Position numbers and translations under genes: made by a program
Part shown: positions 1-8,337 of the stretch, one piece after another
How the letters are laid out: each line of letters starts with the position of its first letter
Position numbering within the stretch: the stretch's first letter is position 1
Notes under the pieces: model-generated
The model's input: the letters and a program-made list of their open reading frames with translations, nothing else
What the model was told of the DNA's origin: nothing
Databases searched by the model: none
Source of the DNA: an uncultured Dehalococcoidia bacterium
Lineage (GTDB): Bacteria; Chloroflexota; Dehalococcoidia; Lucifugimonadales; Australimonadaceae
DNA length: 64,000 nucleotides
Assembly (NCBI GenBank): GCA_958295525.1
Contig: OY282355.1
Span: 2,227,931 to 2,291,930 of the forward strand
Direction of reading: 5' to 3'

Positions 1-78
1 GCGTTCGCCGAGCGCACCGGCTCGCGCAGCGCGGCGAAGCACACCGCGCTGCACTACAACGTCAAGAGCCCGGCGTAG
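1..78 (+). pseudogene. 3' end of a phage HK97-type major capsid gene (partial, runs in from the left)
   Basis: The first 78 bases are an open frame ending in TAG that encodes the same 25-residue tail (AFAERTGSRSAAKHTALHYN plus NVKSPA-like end) as the decayed capsid gene ending at 3283. The body of the gene lies outside the window, so it may be intact there. The family call rests on the longer fragment at 2892-3283. It is followed by a hairpin at 106-136 and then the glycosyltransferase, exactly as in the second copy. Confidence 0.45.
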
Positions 79-105
79 CGCGCCGGCTCCGCGCAGCCGG
101 ACGGG

Positions 106-136
106 GGGGAGGGCGCGGATGCGCCCTCCCCTCTTT
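106..136 (+). terminator. Rho-independent-type hairpin after the capsid tail
   Basis: A perfect 11-bp stem (GGGGAGGGCGC with GCGCCCTCCCC) closes a GGAT loop and is followed by TCTTT. It lies 28 bases after the capsid stop and 98 bases before the glycosyltransferase. The copy at 3311-3341 has the same stem but the reverse-complement loop ATCC. Confidence 0.7.
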
Positions 137-234
137 GCGTTGGGGCGGCGCGCTGCGCGCCGCTCCGTTGCTGGCGGAGCGCTACACTTGCGGCCCACGC
201 CGATTTCCACTCCAAAAGGACGCTCCCTGGCTTT

Positions 235-2538
235 ATGATCGCATCTTCCGCTCCGAACCCGCCTCTGCGAAGAGTCGCAGCCGCACTCGGTCGGCATTGG
301 GCCGTCTTCGCCGCGCTCGGGCTGTTCCTGCTGGCGGGACTAGCCGTCCTGGACGATTACGGAGTATCCCCTGACGAAAGCGCTCATCGAACTCACGGCT
401 CCGCCGTCATTGATTACGTTCTGGGCAACGGCGACCTCCTGCTGAGGCATCGGGACAAACACCACGGAGTCGGGTCCGAAATGCCTCTTCAATTCCTCGA
501 GCGCGCGCTGAGGCTCGAGGACAGCCGTGAAGTCTATCTAGCCCGCCACTTGTTGGTTCATTTCTTCTTTTTGACAGGGGGGCTGTTCATCTATCTGCTG
601 GCGCAGAGGCTCTTCAAAAGCAGGCTGATCGCGCTGCTCGCTATGCTGCTGTTTCTCCTGCATCCGAGGTTGTACGCGCACTCGTTCGTGAACGACAAAG
701 ACATCTCATTCCTCAGTATGTTTATGATCGTGTTGTTCTTGGCGAGTTGGGCATTTCGGAAAGACAGGCTGTGGGCGTTCGCGCTGCTGGGAGCAGGCGT
801 AGGGATGCTGATGAACATTCGCATAATGGGCGCGATGCTCGTTCCGGCGGTCCTTACGATGCGGGGGCTCGAATTGCTGGGAGCCTCCGGCCCGGCCGAG
901 CGGAAGCGCGTTTTGCTGAGTGCCGGCGTGTTCGCCATCGTTGGAGTATTGACGCTGTATGCAGCGTTGCCGTACCTCTGGAGCGATCCCCTCGGCCGCT
1001 TCATAGAATCTCTTGCCCGCGCAGCCAATCACTCCAATGAGACGTCGGAACTGTTCCGAGGCGCGATAATTTTCTCCAAAGACGTTCCTCCCGATTACAT
1101 CCCTACTTGGTTCTCGGTTACAACGCCCCCGGTTGCGCTGCTGTTTGGCGCGTTGGGAGCAAGCGCCTTGCTATGGCAATGGGCGCGCGGCAACCTCGGC
1201 GCTTTTGGCGACACGCGGCTGCGCTTCGGATTGTTCGTCCTTGGCTGCTTCATTACCCCTATCCTCACAGTTATTCTCCTCGGATCCACGCTGTTCAACG
1301 GCTGGCGGCACTTGTTTTTCCTATGGGCGCCGTTCTCGCTGCTCGCCGCGTTCGGTCTGCGCTGGCTGGTGAACCGCTTCGCGCAACCGGTTCCGCGCGC
1401 GCTGGTCTATGGAGCGGCGGGGGCCGGGGCGGCGGCGACGGCAATTTCGATGGCGCTCTTGCATCCGAACCAGCAAGTCTACTTCAACTTTTTCGAAGAC
1501 CGAGTCACACCGGATAACCTGAGCGCTCGGTACGTCCTCGACTACTGGAGCCTCGCGACTTTCGGCGCGCATGACCATTTCTTGGACGGCGAGCAACCCA
1601 GCGCAACCGTTCAATATAGAACGGACACAGCGTATAGATTCGGGACGCTCCCACAGAGGGATAGAGAGCGCATCCGCGTTGTGAATTCCGCGCTCCCCGC
1701 ATTCTCCGTCAGGACGAGCAGACCGGATCCGGGCGACGATACGCTCTACATAAAGGAGGTGTACAACAACGTGATCGCCGCTCTCGTGAGAGAGCAGCCG
1801 CAAGAGAACCCTTTCCCTGCGATGTATGAGGCGGCCCTCTCCGGCGAGCCAATTGTCCGCTCAGTCTTCGACCTGTACGCGCAGGGTCACGCGTTGATCT
1901 ACGTCAAAGAGCCGTGCGCGGCAGCCGACCTCAACGGAGGATTCGTCCTGCGCTTCTACCCGGTGGAGCCGGATGACCTGCCGGATGAGCATCGAAGGAT
2001 CGAATATGAAGCGCGGAGGTTCCACTTCCTCACGCATGGCGCGCTGTTCGACGGAAAGTGCGTGGGGCAAGTTCCGCTTCCGGACTACCCCGTGCTGAAC
2101 GTCAGAGCCTACCAGTACTATGGGTACGCCAACGAGTTGTACTGGGAAGAATTGTTTCCGTTGGATGCGGCGGGGCATTACGCCGCCTACGAATCCGCGG
2201 CGGCCCGTGAACCCGCCGCTCGCGCCGCGTTCGATCTCTACGTAGATAAGGAAGATCGGACGCTAATTTACGCCAAAGAGCCATGCGCCGCGCCCGACAT
2301 CGAGCGCAGGTTTTTCGCGCATGTCACGCCCGTGAGCATAGACGATCTCCCCGAAGAGCGGCAGGAGGTCGGCTTCGACAACCTCGACTTCGCATTCCTC
2401 ACGCGCGGCATTGTGTTCGACGGGAAATGCGCGGCTATTCTCCCGCTGCCGGAGTACGGCGTCGCCAGCGTCCGAACAGGGCAATTCGTGAGCGGGGAAG
2501 GCGAGATATGGGAGGCGGCGGTTCCGTTCGGGAGTTAG
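235..2538 (+). CDS. Membrane glycosyltransferase of the PMT/ArnT (GT-C) type, copy A
   Basis: Likely transfers a sugar from a polyprenyl-phosphate donor on the outer face of the membrane; the acceptor is unknown. The 767-residue protein has a first membrane helix at about 21-39, then an acidic motif (DDYGVSPDESAH, 41-51) typical of GT-C enzymes, and many further hydrophobic helices to about residue 410. The C-terminal third is soluble and contains two tandem repeats of about 115 residues (roughly 529-645 and 648-767), each with a KEPC and a DGKC cysteine motif and an LPxY motif. ATG at 235 is the first good start; there is no clear ribosome binding site. It converges on the HAD pseudogene. 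Codon use is less GC-rich than most of the window and CATG is common, which suggests acquisition. Family call is firm, specificity is not. Confidence 0.8.
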   Translation: MIASSAPNPPLRRVAAALGRHWAVFAALGLFLLAGLAVLDDYGVSPDESAHRTHGSAVIDYVLGNGDLLLRHRDKHHGVGSEMPLQFLERALRLEDSREVYLARHLLVHFFFLTGGLFIYLLAQRLFKSRLIALLAMLLFLLHPRLYAHSFVNDKDISFLSMFMIVLFLASWAFRKDRLWAFALLGAGVGMLMNIRIMGAMLVPAVLTMRGLELLGASGPAERKRVLLSAGVFAIVGVLTLYAALPYLWSDPLGRFIESLARAANHSNETSELFRGAIIFSKDVPPDYIPTWFSVTTPPVALLFGALGASALLWQWARGNLGAFGDTRLRFGLFVLGCFITPILTVILLGSTLFNGWRHLFFLWAPFSLLAAFGLRWLVNRFAQPVPRALVYGAAGAGAAATAISMALLHPNQQVYFNFFEDRVTPDNLSARYVLDYWSLATFGAHDHFLDGEQPSATVQYRTDTAYRFGTLPQRDRERIRVVNSALPAFSVRTSRPDPGDDTLYIKEVYNNVIAALVREQPQENPFPAMYEAALSGEPIVRSVFDLYAQGHALIYVKEPCAAADLNGGFVLRFYPVEPDDLPDEHRRIEYEARRFHFLTHGALFDGKCVGQVPLPDYPVLNVRAYQYYGYANELYWEELFPLDAAGHYAAYESAAAREPAARAAFDLYVDKEDRTLIYAKEPCAAPDIERRFFAHVTPVSIDDLPEERQEVGFDNLDFAFLTRGIVFDGKCAAILPLPEYGVASVRTGQFVSGEGEIWEAAVPFGS

Positions 2539-2542
2539 CCTC

Positions 2543-2891
2543 TCATTCGGCGGCGGCCTCCGCTATTGACCGCGCGCAAGCCGCCGCTTCCCGCAGCGAC
2601 GCGACGACTGCATGGAGTTCCTCGAGCGCGTCCACCGCGTCGGGGAACAAGGCGAGTTCGCTGACCGTGTACAAGACGCGCCGCCAGACGCGCGCCGCCG
2701 CGTCTAGGCTCGTGTCCGGCGCGCCCGCCCCCGCGATGAGCCTGCGCTCGTATTCGGCGTAGAAGGCGTCTTGCTCTTCCGGCGGGCGCGCATGCACGGG
2801 CGAGGCGGCGTTCTCCGCGTCCATATAGGCGTTGGCCGCGGCATAGGCGCGGGCAATCGCGCCGGGGTCGAGGACAATGCCCTCGGCGGCG
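2543..2891 (-). pseudogene. Decayed copy of the HAD hydrolase
   Basis: Compared with the intact gene at 5757-6485 this copy lacks the N-terminal region with the nucleophile motif (its start is replaced by capsid-gene sequence at about 2891). It also lacks an internal block of exactly 300 bases, which keeps the frame but removes motifs II to IV. The remaining residues, including the cap region and the extreme C-terminus, are nearly identical to the intact copy. It cannot be catalytic. Confidence 0.85.
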
Positions 2892-3283
2892 CCGGCCGGT
2901 TGCGCGCCCGCGGCGGCAAGTTGGACGGCTTCGACCTGCTCGACCTCGCCGTGATGCGGAGCCTGCTCGCGGCGCAGCAGGCGCGCCCGCAAGACTACGA
3001 CCCGCGCGCGCTCCGCGCCTGGGAAGAGAGCGTGGCGAAGGCGATGGACTCTGTCACCGCCGGAGCCGGCGACGAACTCGTGCCCCAAGAGGAGGCGCGC
3101 CAGTTGTGGGCGGACGTGAACGCGGAGACCGCCGTCGCCTCCCTCTTCGAGACGGTGACGATGCCGACCAACCCGTTCGACGTGATGGTCGTCAGCATGC
3201 GAGTCGCGTTTGCCGAGCGCACCGGCTCGCGCAGCGCGGCGAAGCACACCGCGCTGCACTACAACGTCAAGAGCCCTGCGTAG
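2892..3283 (+). pseudogene. Truncated phage HK97-type major capsid gene
   Basis: The plus-strand frame ending at 3283 contains DELVPQEEARQLWADVN, then ETAVASLFETVTMPTNPFDV, a combination typical of the N-terminal arm and E-loop region of HK97-fold capsid proteins. It then passes directly into what looks like the C-terminal tail (MRVAFAERTGSRSAAKHTAL), so the central core appears deleted. Its 5' end is fused to antisense HAD-gene sequence at about 2891, and an open frame runs through the junction from 2771. The same tail occurs at 1-78. I read this as a dead remnant of a prophage or gene-transfer-agent gene. Structure-based comparison would settle the family. Confidence 0.6.
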
Positions 3284-3310
3284 CGCGCCGGCTCCGCGCA
3301 GCCGGACGGG

Positions 3311-3341
3311 GGGGAGGGCGCATCCGCGCCCTCCCCTCTTT
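3311..3341 (+). terminator. Rho-independent-type hairpin, loop inverted relative to copy A
   Basis: The 11-bp stem is identical to that at 106-131, but the loop reads ATCC, the reverse complement of GGAT in copy A. It is followed by TCTTT. The hairpin lies 28 bases after the capsid remnant stop. Confidence 0.7.
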
Positions 3342-3442
3342 GCGTTGGGGGCGGCGAGTTCCCTATCGGCCGCCCGCTGCCGCCGGAGCGCTACACTTGC
3401 GGCCCACGCCGATTTCCACTCCAAAGGACGCTCCCTGGCCTT

Positions 3443-5752
3443 ATGATCGCATCTTCCGCTCCGAACCCGCCTCTGCGAAGAGCCGCAGCCGCACTCGGTC
3501 GGCATTGGGCCGTCCTCGCCGCGCTTGGGCTGTTCCTGCTGGCGGGGCTAGCCGTCCTGGACGATTACGGAGTATCCCCTGACGAAAGCGCTCATCGAAC
3601 CCACGGCTCCGCCGTCATTGATTACGTCCTGGGCAACGGCAACCTCCTGCTGAGGCTTCCGGACAGGCGCCACGGAGTCGGGTCCGAAATGCCCCTTCAA
3701 TTCCTCGAGCGCGCGCTGAGGCTCGAGGACAGCCGTGAAGTCTATCTAGCCCGCCATTTGTTGGTTCATTTCTTCTTTTTGACAGGAGGGCTGTTCATCT
3801 ATCTGCTGGCGCAGAGGCTCTTCAAAAGCAGGCTGATCGCGCTGCTCGCTATGCTGCTGTTTCTCCTGCATCCGAGGTTGTACGCGCACTCATTCGTGAA
3901 CGACAAAGACATCTCCTTTCTCAGTATGTTTATGATCGTGTTGTTCTTGACGAGTTGGGCATTTCGGAAAGACAGGCTGTGGGCGTTCGCGCTGCTGGGA
4001 GCAGGCGTAGGGATGCTGATGAACATTCGCATAATGGGCGCGATGCTCGTTCCGGCGGTCCTTACGATGCGGGGGCTCGAATTGCTGGGAGCCTCCGGCC
4101 CGGCCGAGCGGAAGCGCGTTTTGCTGAGTGCCGGCGTGTTCGCCATCGTTGGAGTATTGACGCTGTATGCAGCGTTGCCGTACCTCTGGAGCGATCCCCT
4201 CGGCCGCTTCGTAGATTCTCTTGCCGGCGCAGCCAATCACTCCGAGGCGACGTCGGAACTGTTCCGAGGCGCGATAATTTTCTCCAAAGACGTTCCTTCC
4301 GATTACATCCCTACTTGGTTCTCGATTACAACGCCCCCGATTGCGCTGCTGCTTGGCGCGTTGGGCGCAAGCGCCTTGCTATGGCAATTGCGGGGGGGGG
4401 GGGGGGGACCTCGCCGCTTTAGCGACACGCGGCTGCGCTTCGGGTTGTTCGCCGTCGGTTGCTTCATCACCCCTATCATCACAGTCCTTCTCCTCGAACC
4501 CACGCTATTCGACGGCTGGCGGCACTTGTTTTTCCTATGGGCGCCGTTCTCGCTGCTCGCCGCGTTCGGTCTGCGCTGGCTCGTGAACCGCTTCGCGCAA
4601 CCGATTCCCCGCGCGCTGGTCTATGGAGCGGCGGGGGCCGGGGCGGCGACGACGGCAATTTCAATGGCGCTCCTGCATCCGAACCAGCATGTCTACTTCA
4701 ACTTTTTCGAAGACCGAGTCACGCCGGATAACCTGAGTGCTCGATACGTTCTCGATCACTGGGACCTCGCGACCTTCAGCCTGCATGACCGCCTCTTGAG
4801 CGACGAGTCGCCCAGAGTAACCGTCCAACGCGGAACAGGCAGGACATTTAGATTGCGGACGCTCTCGCAGAGCGATAGAGAGCGCATCAGCTTTGTGAAT
4901 CCCGCGCTCGCCGCATTCTCCGTCAGGACGAGCAGACCGGATCCAGGCGACGATACGCTCTACATACAGGAGGAGTACAACAACGTGATCGCCGCTCTCG
5001 TGAGAGAGCAGCCGCAAGAGAACCCTTTCCCTGCGATGTATGAGGCGGCCCTCTCCGGCGAGCCAATTGTCCGTTCAGTCTTCGACCTGTACGCGCAGGG
5101 TCACGCGTTGATCTACGTCAAAGAGCCGTGCGCGGCAGCCGACCTCAACGGAGGATTCGTCCTGCGCTTCTACCCGGTGGAGCCGGATGACTTGCCGGAC
5201 GAGCATCGAGGGAGCGAATACGAAGCGTACGGTTTCCATTTCATCACGCATGGCGCGCTGTTCGACGGGAAGTGCGTGGCGCAGGTTCCGCTTCCAGGCT
5301 ACTCCGTGCTGAACGTTAGAGCCTACCAGCGCCACGGGTACGAAAAGGAACCGTACTGGGACGAATTGTTTCCGTGGGATGCGGCGGAGCATTACGCCGC
5401 CTACGAATCCGCGGCGGCCCGCGAGCCGGACGTTCGCGCCGCGTTCGATCTCTACGTAGATGAGGAAGATCGGACGCTAGTTTACGCCAAAGAGCCATGC
5501 GCCGCGCCCGACATCGAGCGCAGGTTTTTCGCGCATGTCACGCCCGTGAGCATAGACGATCTCCCCGAAGAGCGGCGGGAGGTCGGCTTCGACAACCTCG
5601 ACTTCGCATTCCTCACGCGCGGCATTGTGTTCGACGGGAAATGCGCGGCTATTCTCCCGCTGCCGGAGTACGGCGTCGCCAGCGTCCGGACGGGGCAATT
5701 CGTGAGCGGGGAAGGCGAGATATGGGAGGCGGCGGTTCCGTTCGGGAGTTAG
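3443..5752 (+). CDS. Membrane glycosyltransferase of the PMT/ArnT (GT-C) type, copy B
   Basis: This is a 769-residue paralogue of the protein encoded at 235-2538, with the same architecture: GT-C acidic motif near residues 41-51, a multi-helix membrane domain, and two C-terminal soluble repeats with KEPC and DGKC motifs. Most differences lie in a loop around residue 317 and in residues about 430-490. At 4392-4407 sixteen consecutive G encode five glycines where copy A encodes a different loop (ARGNLGAFG). Gain or loss of one G would truncate the protein. The stop lies 4 bases from the stop of the convergent HAD gene. Confidence 0.8.
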   Translation: MIASSAPNPPLRRAAAALGRHWAVLAALGLFLLAGLAVLDDYGVSPDESAHRTHGSAVIDYVLGNGNLLLRLPDRRHGVGSEMPLQFLERALRLEDSREVYLARHLLVHFFFLTGGLFIYLLAQRLFKSRLIALLAMLLFLLHPRLYAHSFVNDKDISFLSMFMIVLFLTSWAFRKDRLWAFALLGAGVGMLMNIRIMGAMLVPAVLTMRGLELLGASGPAERKRVLLSAGVFAIVGVLTLYAALPYLWSDPLGRFVDSLAGAANHSEATSELFRGAIIFSKDVPSDYIPTWFSITTPPIALLLGALGASALLWQLRGGGGGPRRFSDTRLRFGLFAVGCFITPIITVLLLEPTLFDGWRHLFFLWAPFSLLAAFGLRWLVNRFAQPIPRALVYGAAGAGAATTAISMALLHPNQHVYFNFFEDRVTPDNLSARYVLDHWDLATFSLHDRLLSDESPRVTVQRGTGRTFRLRTLSQSDRERISFVNPALAAFSVRTSRPDPGDDTLYIQEEYNNVIAALVREQPQENPFPAMYEAALSGEPIVRSVFDLYAQGHALIYVKEPCAAADLNGGFVLRFYPVEPDDLPDEHRGSEYEAYGFHFITHGALFDGKCVAQVPLPGYSVLNVRAYQRHGYEKEPYWDELFPWDAAEHYAAYESAAAREPDVRAAFDLYVDEEDRTLVYAKEPCAAPDIERRFFAHVTPVSIDDLPEERREVGFDNLDFAFLTRGIVFDGKCAAILPLPEYGVASVRTGQFVSGEGEIWEAAVPFGS
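4392..4407 (+). repeat. Homopolymer of 16 G inside the glycosyltransferase frame
   Basis: Sixteen G in a row follow a C at 4391. They sit in frame and encode Arg-Gly-Gly-Gly-Gly-Gly. Copy A has a short mixed sequence here, so the run is a recent expansion or an assembly artefact. Such tracts are classic sites of slipped-strand phase variation. Confidence 0.9.
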
Positions 5753-5756
5753 CCTC

Positions 5757-6485
5757 TCATTCGGCGGCGGCCTCCGCTATTGACCGCGCGCAAGCCGCCG
5801 CCTCTCGCAGCGACGCGACGACGGGGACGCCGGCGGGCGAGGGCGCGCGGCCGGAGGGTTCCCTGAGCAGGAGCACGGGAGCGATGCCGGCGTTTCGCGC
5901 GCCCTTCACGTCGGCGTACACGCTGTCGCCGATATGAACGGCCTCGGACGGCTCCGCTTTCGCTTGGTCCAGCGCGCGCTGGAAGATCAGCGGGGACGGC
6001 TTGCCAATTCCTGCGCTGAGCGCAGTGGAGCGCACGGGCAGCAGATGGCCGATGCCAAGCCTGTCCAAATGCTCGTCCAGCCTGGCGCCGAGGTTGGAGA
6101 CAACGCCCAGCGTGAGGCCCATTGCATGGAGTTCCTCGAGCGCGTCCACCGCGTCGGGGAACAAGGCGAGTTCGCTGACCGTGTACAAGACGCGCCGCCA
6201 GACGCGCGCCGCCGCGTCTAGGCTCGTGTCCGGCGCGCCCGCCCCCGCGATGAGCCTGCGCTCGTATTCGGCGTAGAAGGCGTCTTGCTCTTCCGGCGGG
6301 CGCGCATGCACGGGCGAGGCGGCGTTCTCCGCGTCCATATAGGCGTTGGCCGCGGCGTAGGCGCGGGCAATCGCGCCGGGGTCGAGGACTATGCCCTCGG
6401 CGGCGGCGGCTTCCCTCTGGACGAATTCCCGCGCCGGCCAGTCGGCGAGCGTGCCGTAGAAGTCGAAGAAGACTGCCCGTATCAT
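5757..6485 (-). CDS. HAD-superfamily subfamily IA hydrolase
   Basis: Cytosolic phosphatase or dehalogenase-like enzyme of unknown substrate, 242 residues from the ATG at 6485. Motif I is FFDFYGTL (residues 5-12), in which the second acidic residue of phosphatases is replaced by Tyr, as in haloacid dehalogenases and some other IA members. Motif II is GVVSNLG, motif III includes the Lys of GIGKPSPLIF, and motif IV is HIGDSVYADVKGARNAG. An upstream ATG at 6521 would add 12 residues before motif I and overlap the divergent comF start, so it is less likely. A TAGGCT box 7 bases upstream of the chosen start suggests a leaderless transcript. The intact copy pairs with the pseudogene at 2543-2891. 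Confidence 0.85.
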   Translation of the reverse strand: MIRAVFFDFYGTLADWPAREFVQREAAAAEGIVLDPGAIARAYAAANAYMDAENAASPVHARPPEEQDAFYAEYERRLIAGAGAPDTSLDAAARVWRRVLYTVSELALFPDAVDALEELHAMGLTLGVVSNLGARLDEHLDRLGIGHLLPVRSTALSAGIGKPSPLIFQRALDQAKAEPSEAVHIGDSVYADVKGARNAGIAPVLLLREPSGRAPSPAGVPVVASLREAAACARSIAEAAAE

Positions 6486-6513
6486 AGGGCGTAGCCTATC
6501 ATGCGAGCGGCCT

Positions 6514-7158
6514 ATGAGCATCGCGTCCGGTCTGTTGCGCTCCGCGCTCGATTTGCTGCTGCCCCGCCAATGCCTGGGCTGCGGCGCAAACGGAACGTAT
6601 CTGTGCGAGCGGTGCGCCGACCGGGCGGAGCGTCCGCGGCCGGAACTGCCGCCGGAAAGCGGCCCTCTCTCCGGCGTTCTCGCTCCGTTCGCCTACACGG
6701 GCGTCGCGCGCGAGGCCGCGCGGCGTCTGAAGTACCGCGGCGCGCGGGCGCTCGCGCCGGATATGGCGAGGCCAATGACCCGCGAACTCGCGCTGGCGGC
6801 GGCTCCGCCGTTCGCGCTGGCGCCCGCTCCCCTGCATCCGAAGCGGTTGCGCGAGCGCGGCTATAATCAGGCGGAACTGCTTGCGCGAGAGACCGCCCGC
6901 GCTCTGAACGCGCCCCTGCTGCGCGCTGCAATCAAGCGCGTGAGGGACACGCCGCCTCAAGTCTCAATGGCGAACCTCGCGGAGCGCTCGGCGAATATGC
7001 GGGGCGCGTTCGCTCCCGCTCAGCCCGTTGACGGCGGAACGGTGATCGTGGTGGACGACGTCGCGACGTCGGGCGCGACGCTCACGGCGGCGGCGCAGGC
7101 GCTCCGCGAGGCGGGAGCGTCCCGCGTGTACGGCCTCGCGTTCGCGCGCGACGAGTAG
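6514..7158 (+). CDS. comF: ComF family protein (zinc ribbon plus phosphoribosyltransferase fold)
   Basis: The 214-residue protein has an N-terminal double-zinc-ribbon with Cys at 20, 23, 31 and 34, followed by a type I phosphoribosyltransferase domain with the PRPP loop VIVVDDVATSGATL near residues 177-190. ComF proteins are linked to DNA uptake and recombination in competent bacteria, but many are of unknown role. It is divergent from the HAD gene with 28 bases between the starts, and a TATCAT box about 12 bases upstream of the ATG suggests a short or absent leader. The F420 reductase gene follows 24 bases downstream and may be cotranscribed. Confidence 0.85.
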   Translation: MSIASGLLRSALDLLLPRQCLGCGANGTYLCERCADRAERPRPELPPESGPLSGVLAPFAYTGVAREAARRLKYRGARALAPDMARPMTRELALAAAPPFALAPAPLHPKRLRERGYNQAELLARETARALNAPLLRAAIKRVRDTPPQVSMANLAERSANMRGAFAPAQPVDGGTVIVVDDVATSGATLTAAAQALREAGASRVYGLAFARDE

Positions 7159-7182
7159 GGCAACAACAGGCGAGGTGGACGG

Positions 7183-7833
7183 ATGACGCGGATCGCAATC
7201 ATCGGGGGAACGGGGCCGGAGGGGCGCGGGCTCGCGCTGCGCCTAGCGATGGCGGGGCGCGAGGTCGTCATCGGATCCCGCGACCCCGTCCGCGCTGCGG
7301 ATGCGGCGTCCGAATTGAAGGAAGGGCGCGAGGGGCTGGCGATCAGCGGCGCGGCTAACGCCGACGCAGCGAGCGCGGCGGACGCCGTTCTGCTGTCCGT
7401 GCCGTTCGAGGGGCTGCGCTCCACGGCGGAGTCGCTGCGCTCCGAACTCGCGGGCCGTTTGGTCGTGAGCATCGTCGCGCCGATGGAGTTCGCCGATGGG
7501 CGGATGCGGGCTATCAGCGTTCCGGAGGGTTCGGCGGGCGAACTCGCGCGCGACTTGCTCCCCGAAAGCCGCGTGGCCTCCGCGTTTCAGAACCTCAGCG
7601 CCCGGGATCTGCTGCGCGCCGACCGCCCGCTCGAGGGCGATGTCGCCGTCTGCGCCGACGACGATGCCGCCCGCCGCGAGACGATCGCGCTCGCCGACGC
7701 GATGCCTGCGCTCCGGGGCGTGGACGCGGGCCCTCTCGCCAACTCGCGCTACGTCGAGGAACTCACCGCGCTTCTCGTGAACGTCAACCGCATCCACAAG
7801 GCCCACAGCACGATCCGTTTCCTCGGCCTGTGA
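7183..7833 (+). CDS. npdG: NADPH-dependent F420 reductase (F420H2:NADP oxidoreductase)
   Basis: The enzyme moves hydride between coenzyme F420 and NADP in the cytosol. The 216-residue length, the N-terminal dinucleotide loop IIGGTGPEGRGLALRLA (residues 6-22), the IGSRDPVRA stretch that contacts the NADP phosphate, and the C-terminal NVNRIHKAHSTIRF match the family. The start is supported by a GAGGTG element 7 bases upstream. Its presence implies that the organism makes or imports F420. It is convergent with the cupin gene. Confidence 0.85.
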   Translation: MTRIAIIGGTGPEGRGLALRLAMAGREVVIGSRDPVRAADAASELKEGREGLAISGAANADAASAADAVLLSVPFEGLRSTAESLRSELAGRLVVSIVAPMEFADGRMRAISVPEGSAGELARDLLPESRVASAFQNLSARDLLRADRPLEGDVAVCADDDAARRETIALADAMPALRGVDAGPLANSRYVEELTALLVNVNRIHKAHSTIRFLGL

Positions 7834-7864
7834 AGCGCGGCTTTGCTGCGCGGCGCTAGGCGGG

Positions 7865-8257
7865 TTACGCTGTCACGGGCTCTTTGTAATTGATGCGCTC
7901 GTTGATGATCCGGCCTGTGCCGTGCTCCACCTTGACCGTGTCCTTCGTCGAGCCCGAGCGGGTCCCGATCATAATCAGCGGCGCGGCGCCCGTGTTGCGC
8001 AACTGATAGAACGAGCCGCCGGTGATCGTGGCCATCATCCCACGGGTCAACTCCGCGCTCCCGCCGTCCGGGAAGGTCATCGTGAGTTCGCCCTCGATGA
8101 CCTGGAACGTCTGGTCCTGGTTGTGGCAGTGCATCTCGTCCACCTGCCCCGGGACGTAGTAGTGCACCCAGGCGTGGAAGCGGTTCGTGTCCAGCACCAC
8201 GGTGCGCTTCTTCGCCTCGTGCCCGAACGCCGCCGTGTCTATGACCTCGATAGGCAT
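7865..8257 (-). CDS. Small cupin-domain protein
   Basis: This is a 130-residue single-domain cupin of unknown substrate. Cupin motif 1 is present as GQVDEMHCHNQDQ (residues 37-49), with two His but Gln where the metal-binding Glu usually sits. In motif 2 the usual His is replaced (GGSFYQLRN), so metal binding may be altered or absent. A ribosome binding site (AGGAGAGG) lies 5-13 bases upstream of the ATG, and a TATAGT -10 box lies on the minus strand at 8290-8295. It is convergent with npdG. Confidence 0.75.
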   Translation of the reverse strand: MPIEVIDTAAFGHEAKKRTVVLDTNRFHAWVHYYVPGQVDEMHCHNQDQTFQVIEGELTMTFPDGGSAELTRGMMATITGGSFYQLRNTGAAPLIMIGTRSGSTKDTVKVEHGTGRIINERINYKEPVTA

Positions 8258-8337
8258 TTCGCCTCTCCTTCGCTTCCTGATTCCCCCGCACTATAAGGAA
8301 CGGGGCGGGAAGTGTCAAAACCGCTGTCCAAACCCGG

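Larger units (their letters stand above)
1..2891 (+). repeat. Copy A of an imperfect 3.2-kb tandem duplication
   Basis: Bases 1-2608 align with about 3206-5822 and bases 2609-2891 with about 6123-6403, with an offset near 3.2 kb. The unit carries a capsid-gene tail, a terminator-like hairpin, a membrane glycosyltransferase and a convergent HAD hydrolase. Copy A lacks exactly 300 bases of the HAD gene (counterpart of 5823-6122) and is joined at about 2891 to a capsid-gene fragment. The left edge of the unit lies outside the window. Confidence 0.9.
3206..6403 (+). repeat. Copy B of the 3.2-kb tandem duplication
   Basis: This is the second unit, aligned with 1-2891. It retains the full HAD gene and has a glycosyltransferase that differs from copy A by scattered substitutions concentrated in residues corresponding to 4370-4900, and by a G run at 4392-4407. 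Confidence 0.9.

Noticed and set aside
2771-3283. Fusion protein starting in the antisense of the HAD remnant
   Set aside because: The first 40 codons are reverse-strand HAD sequence; only the part after about 2891 is capsid-like. I treat it as a pseudogene.
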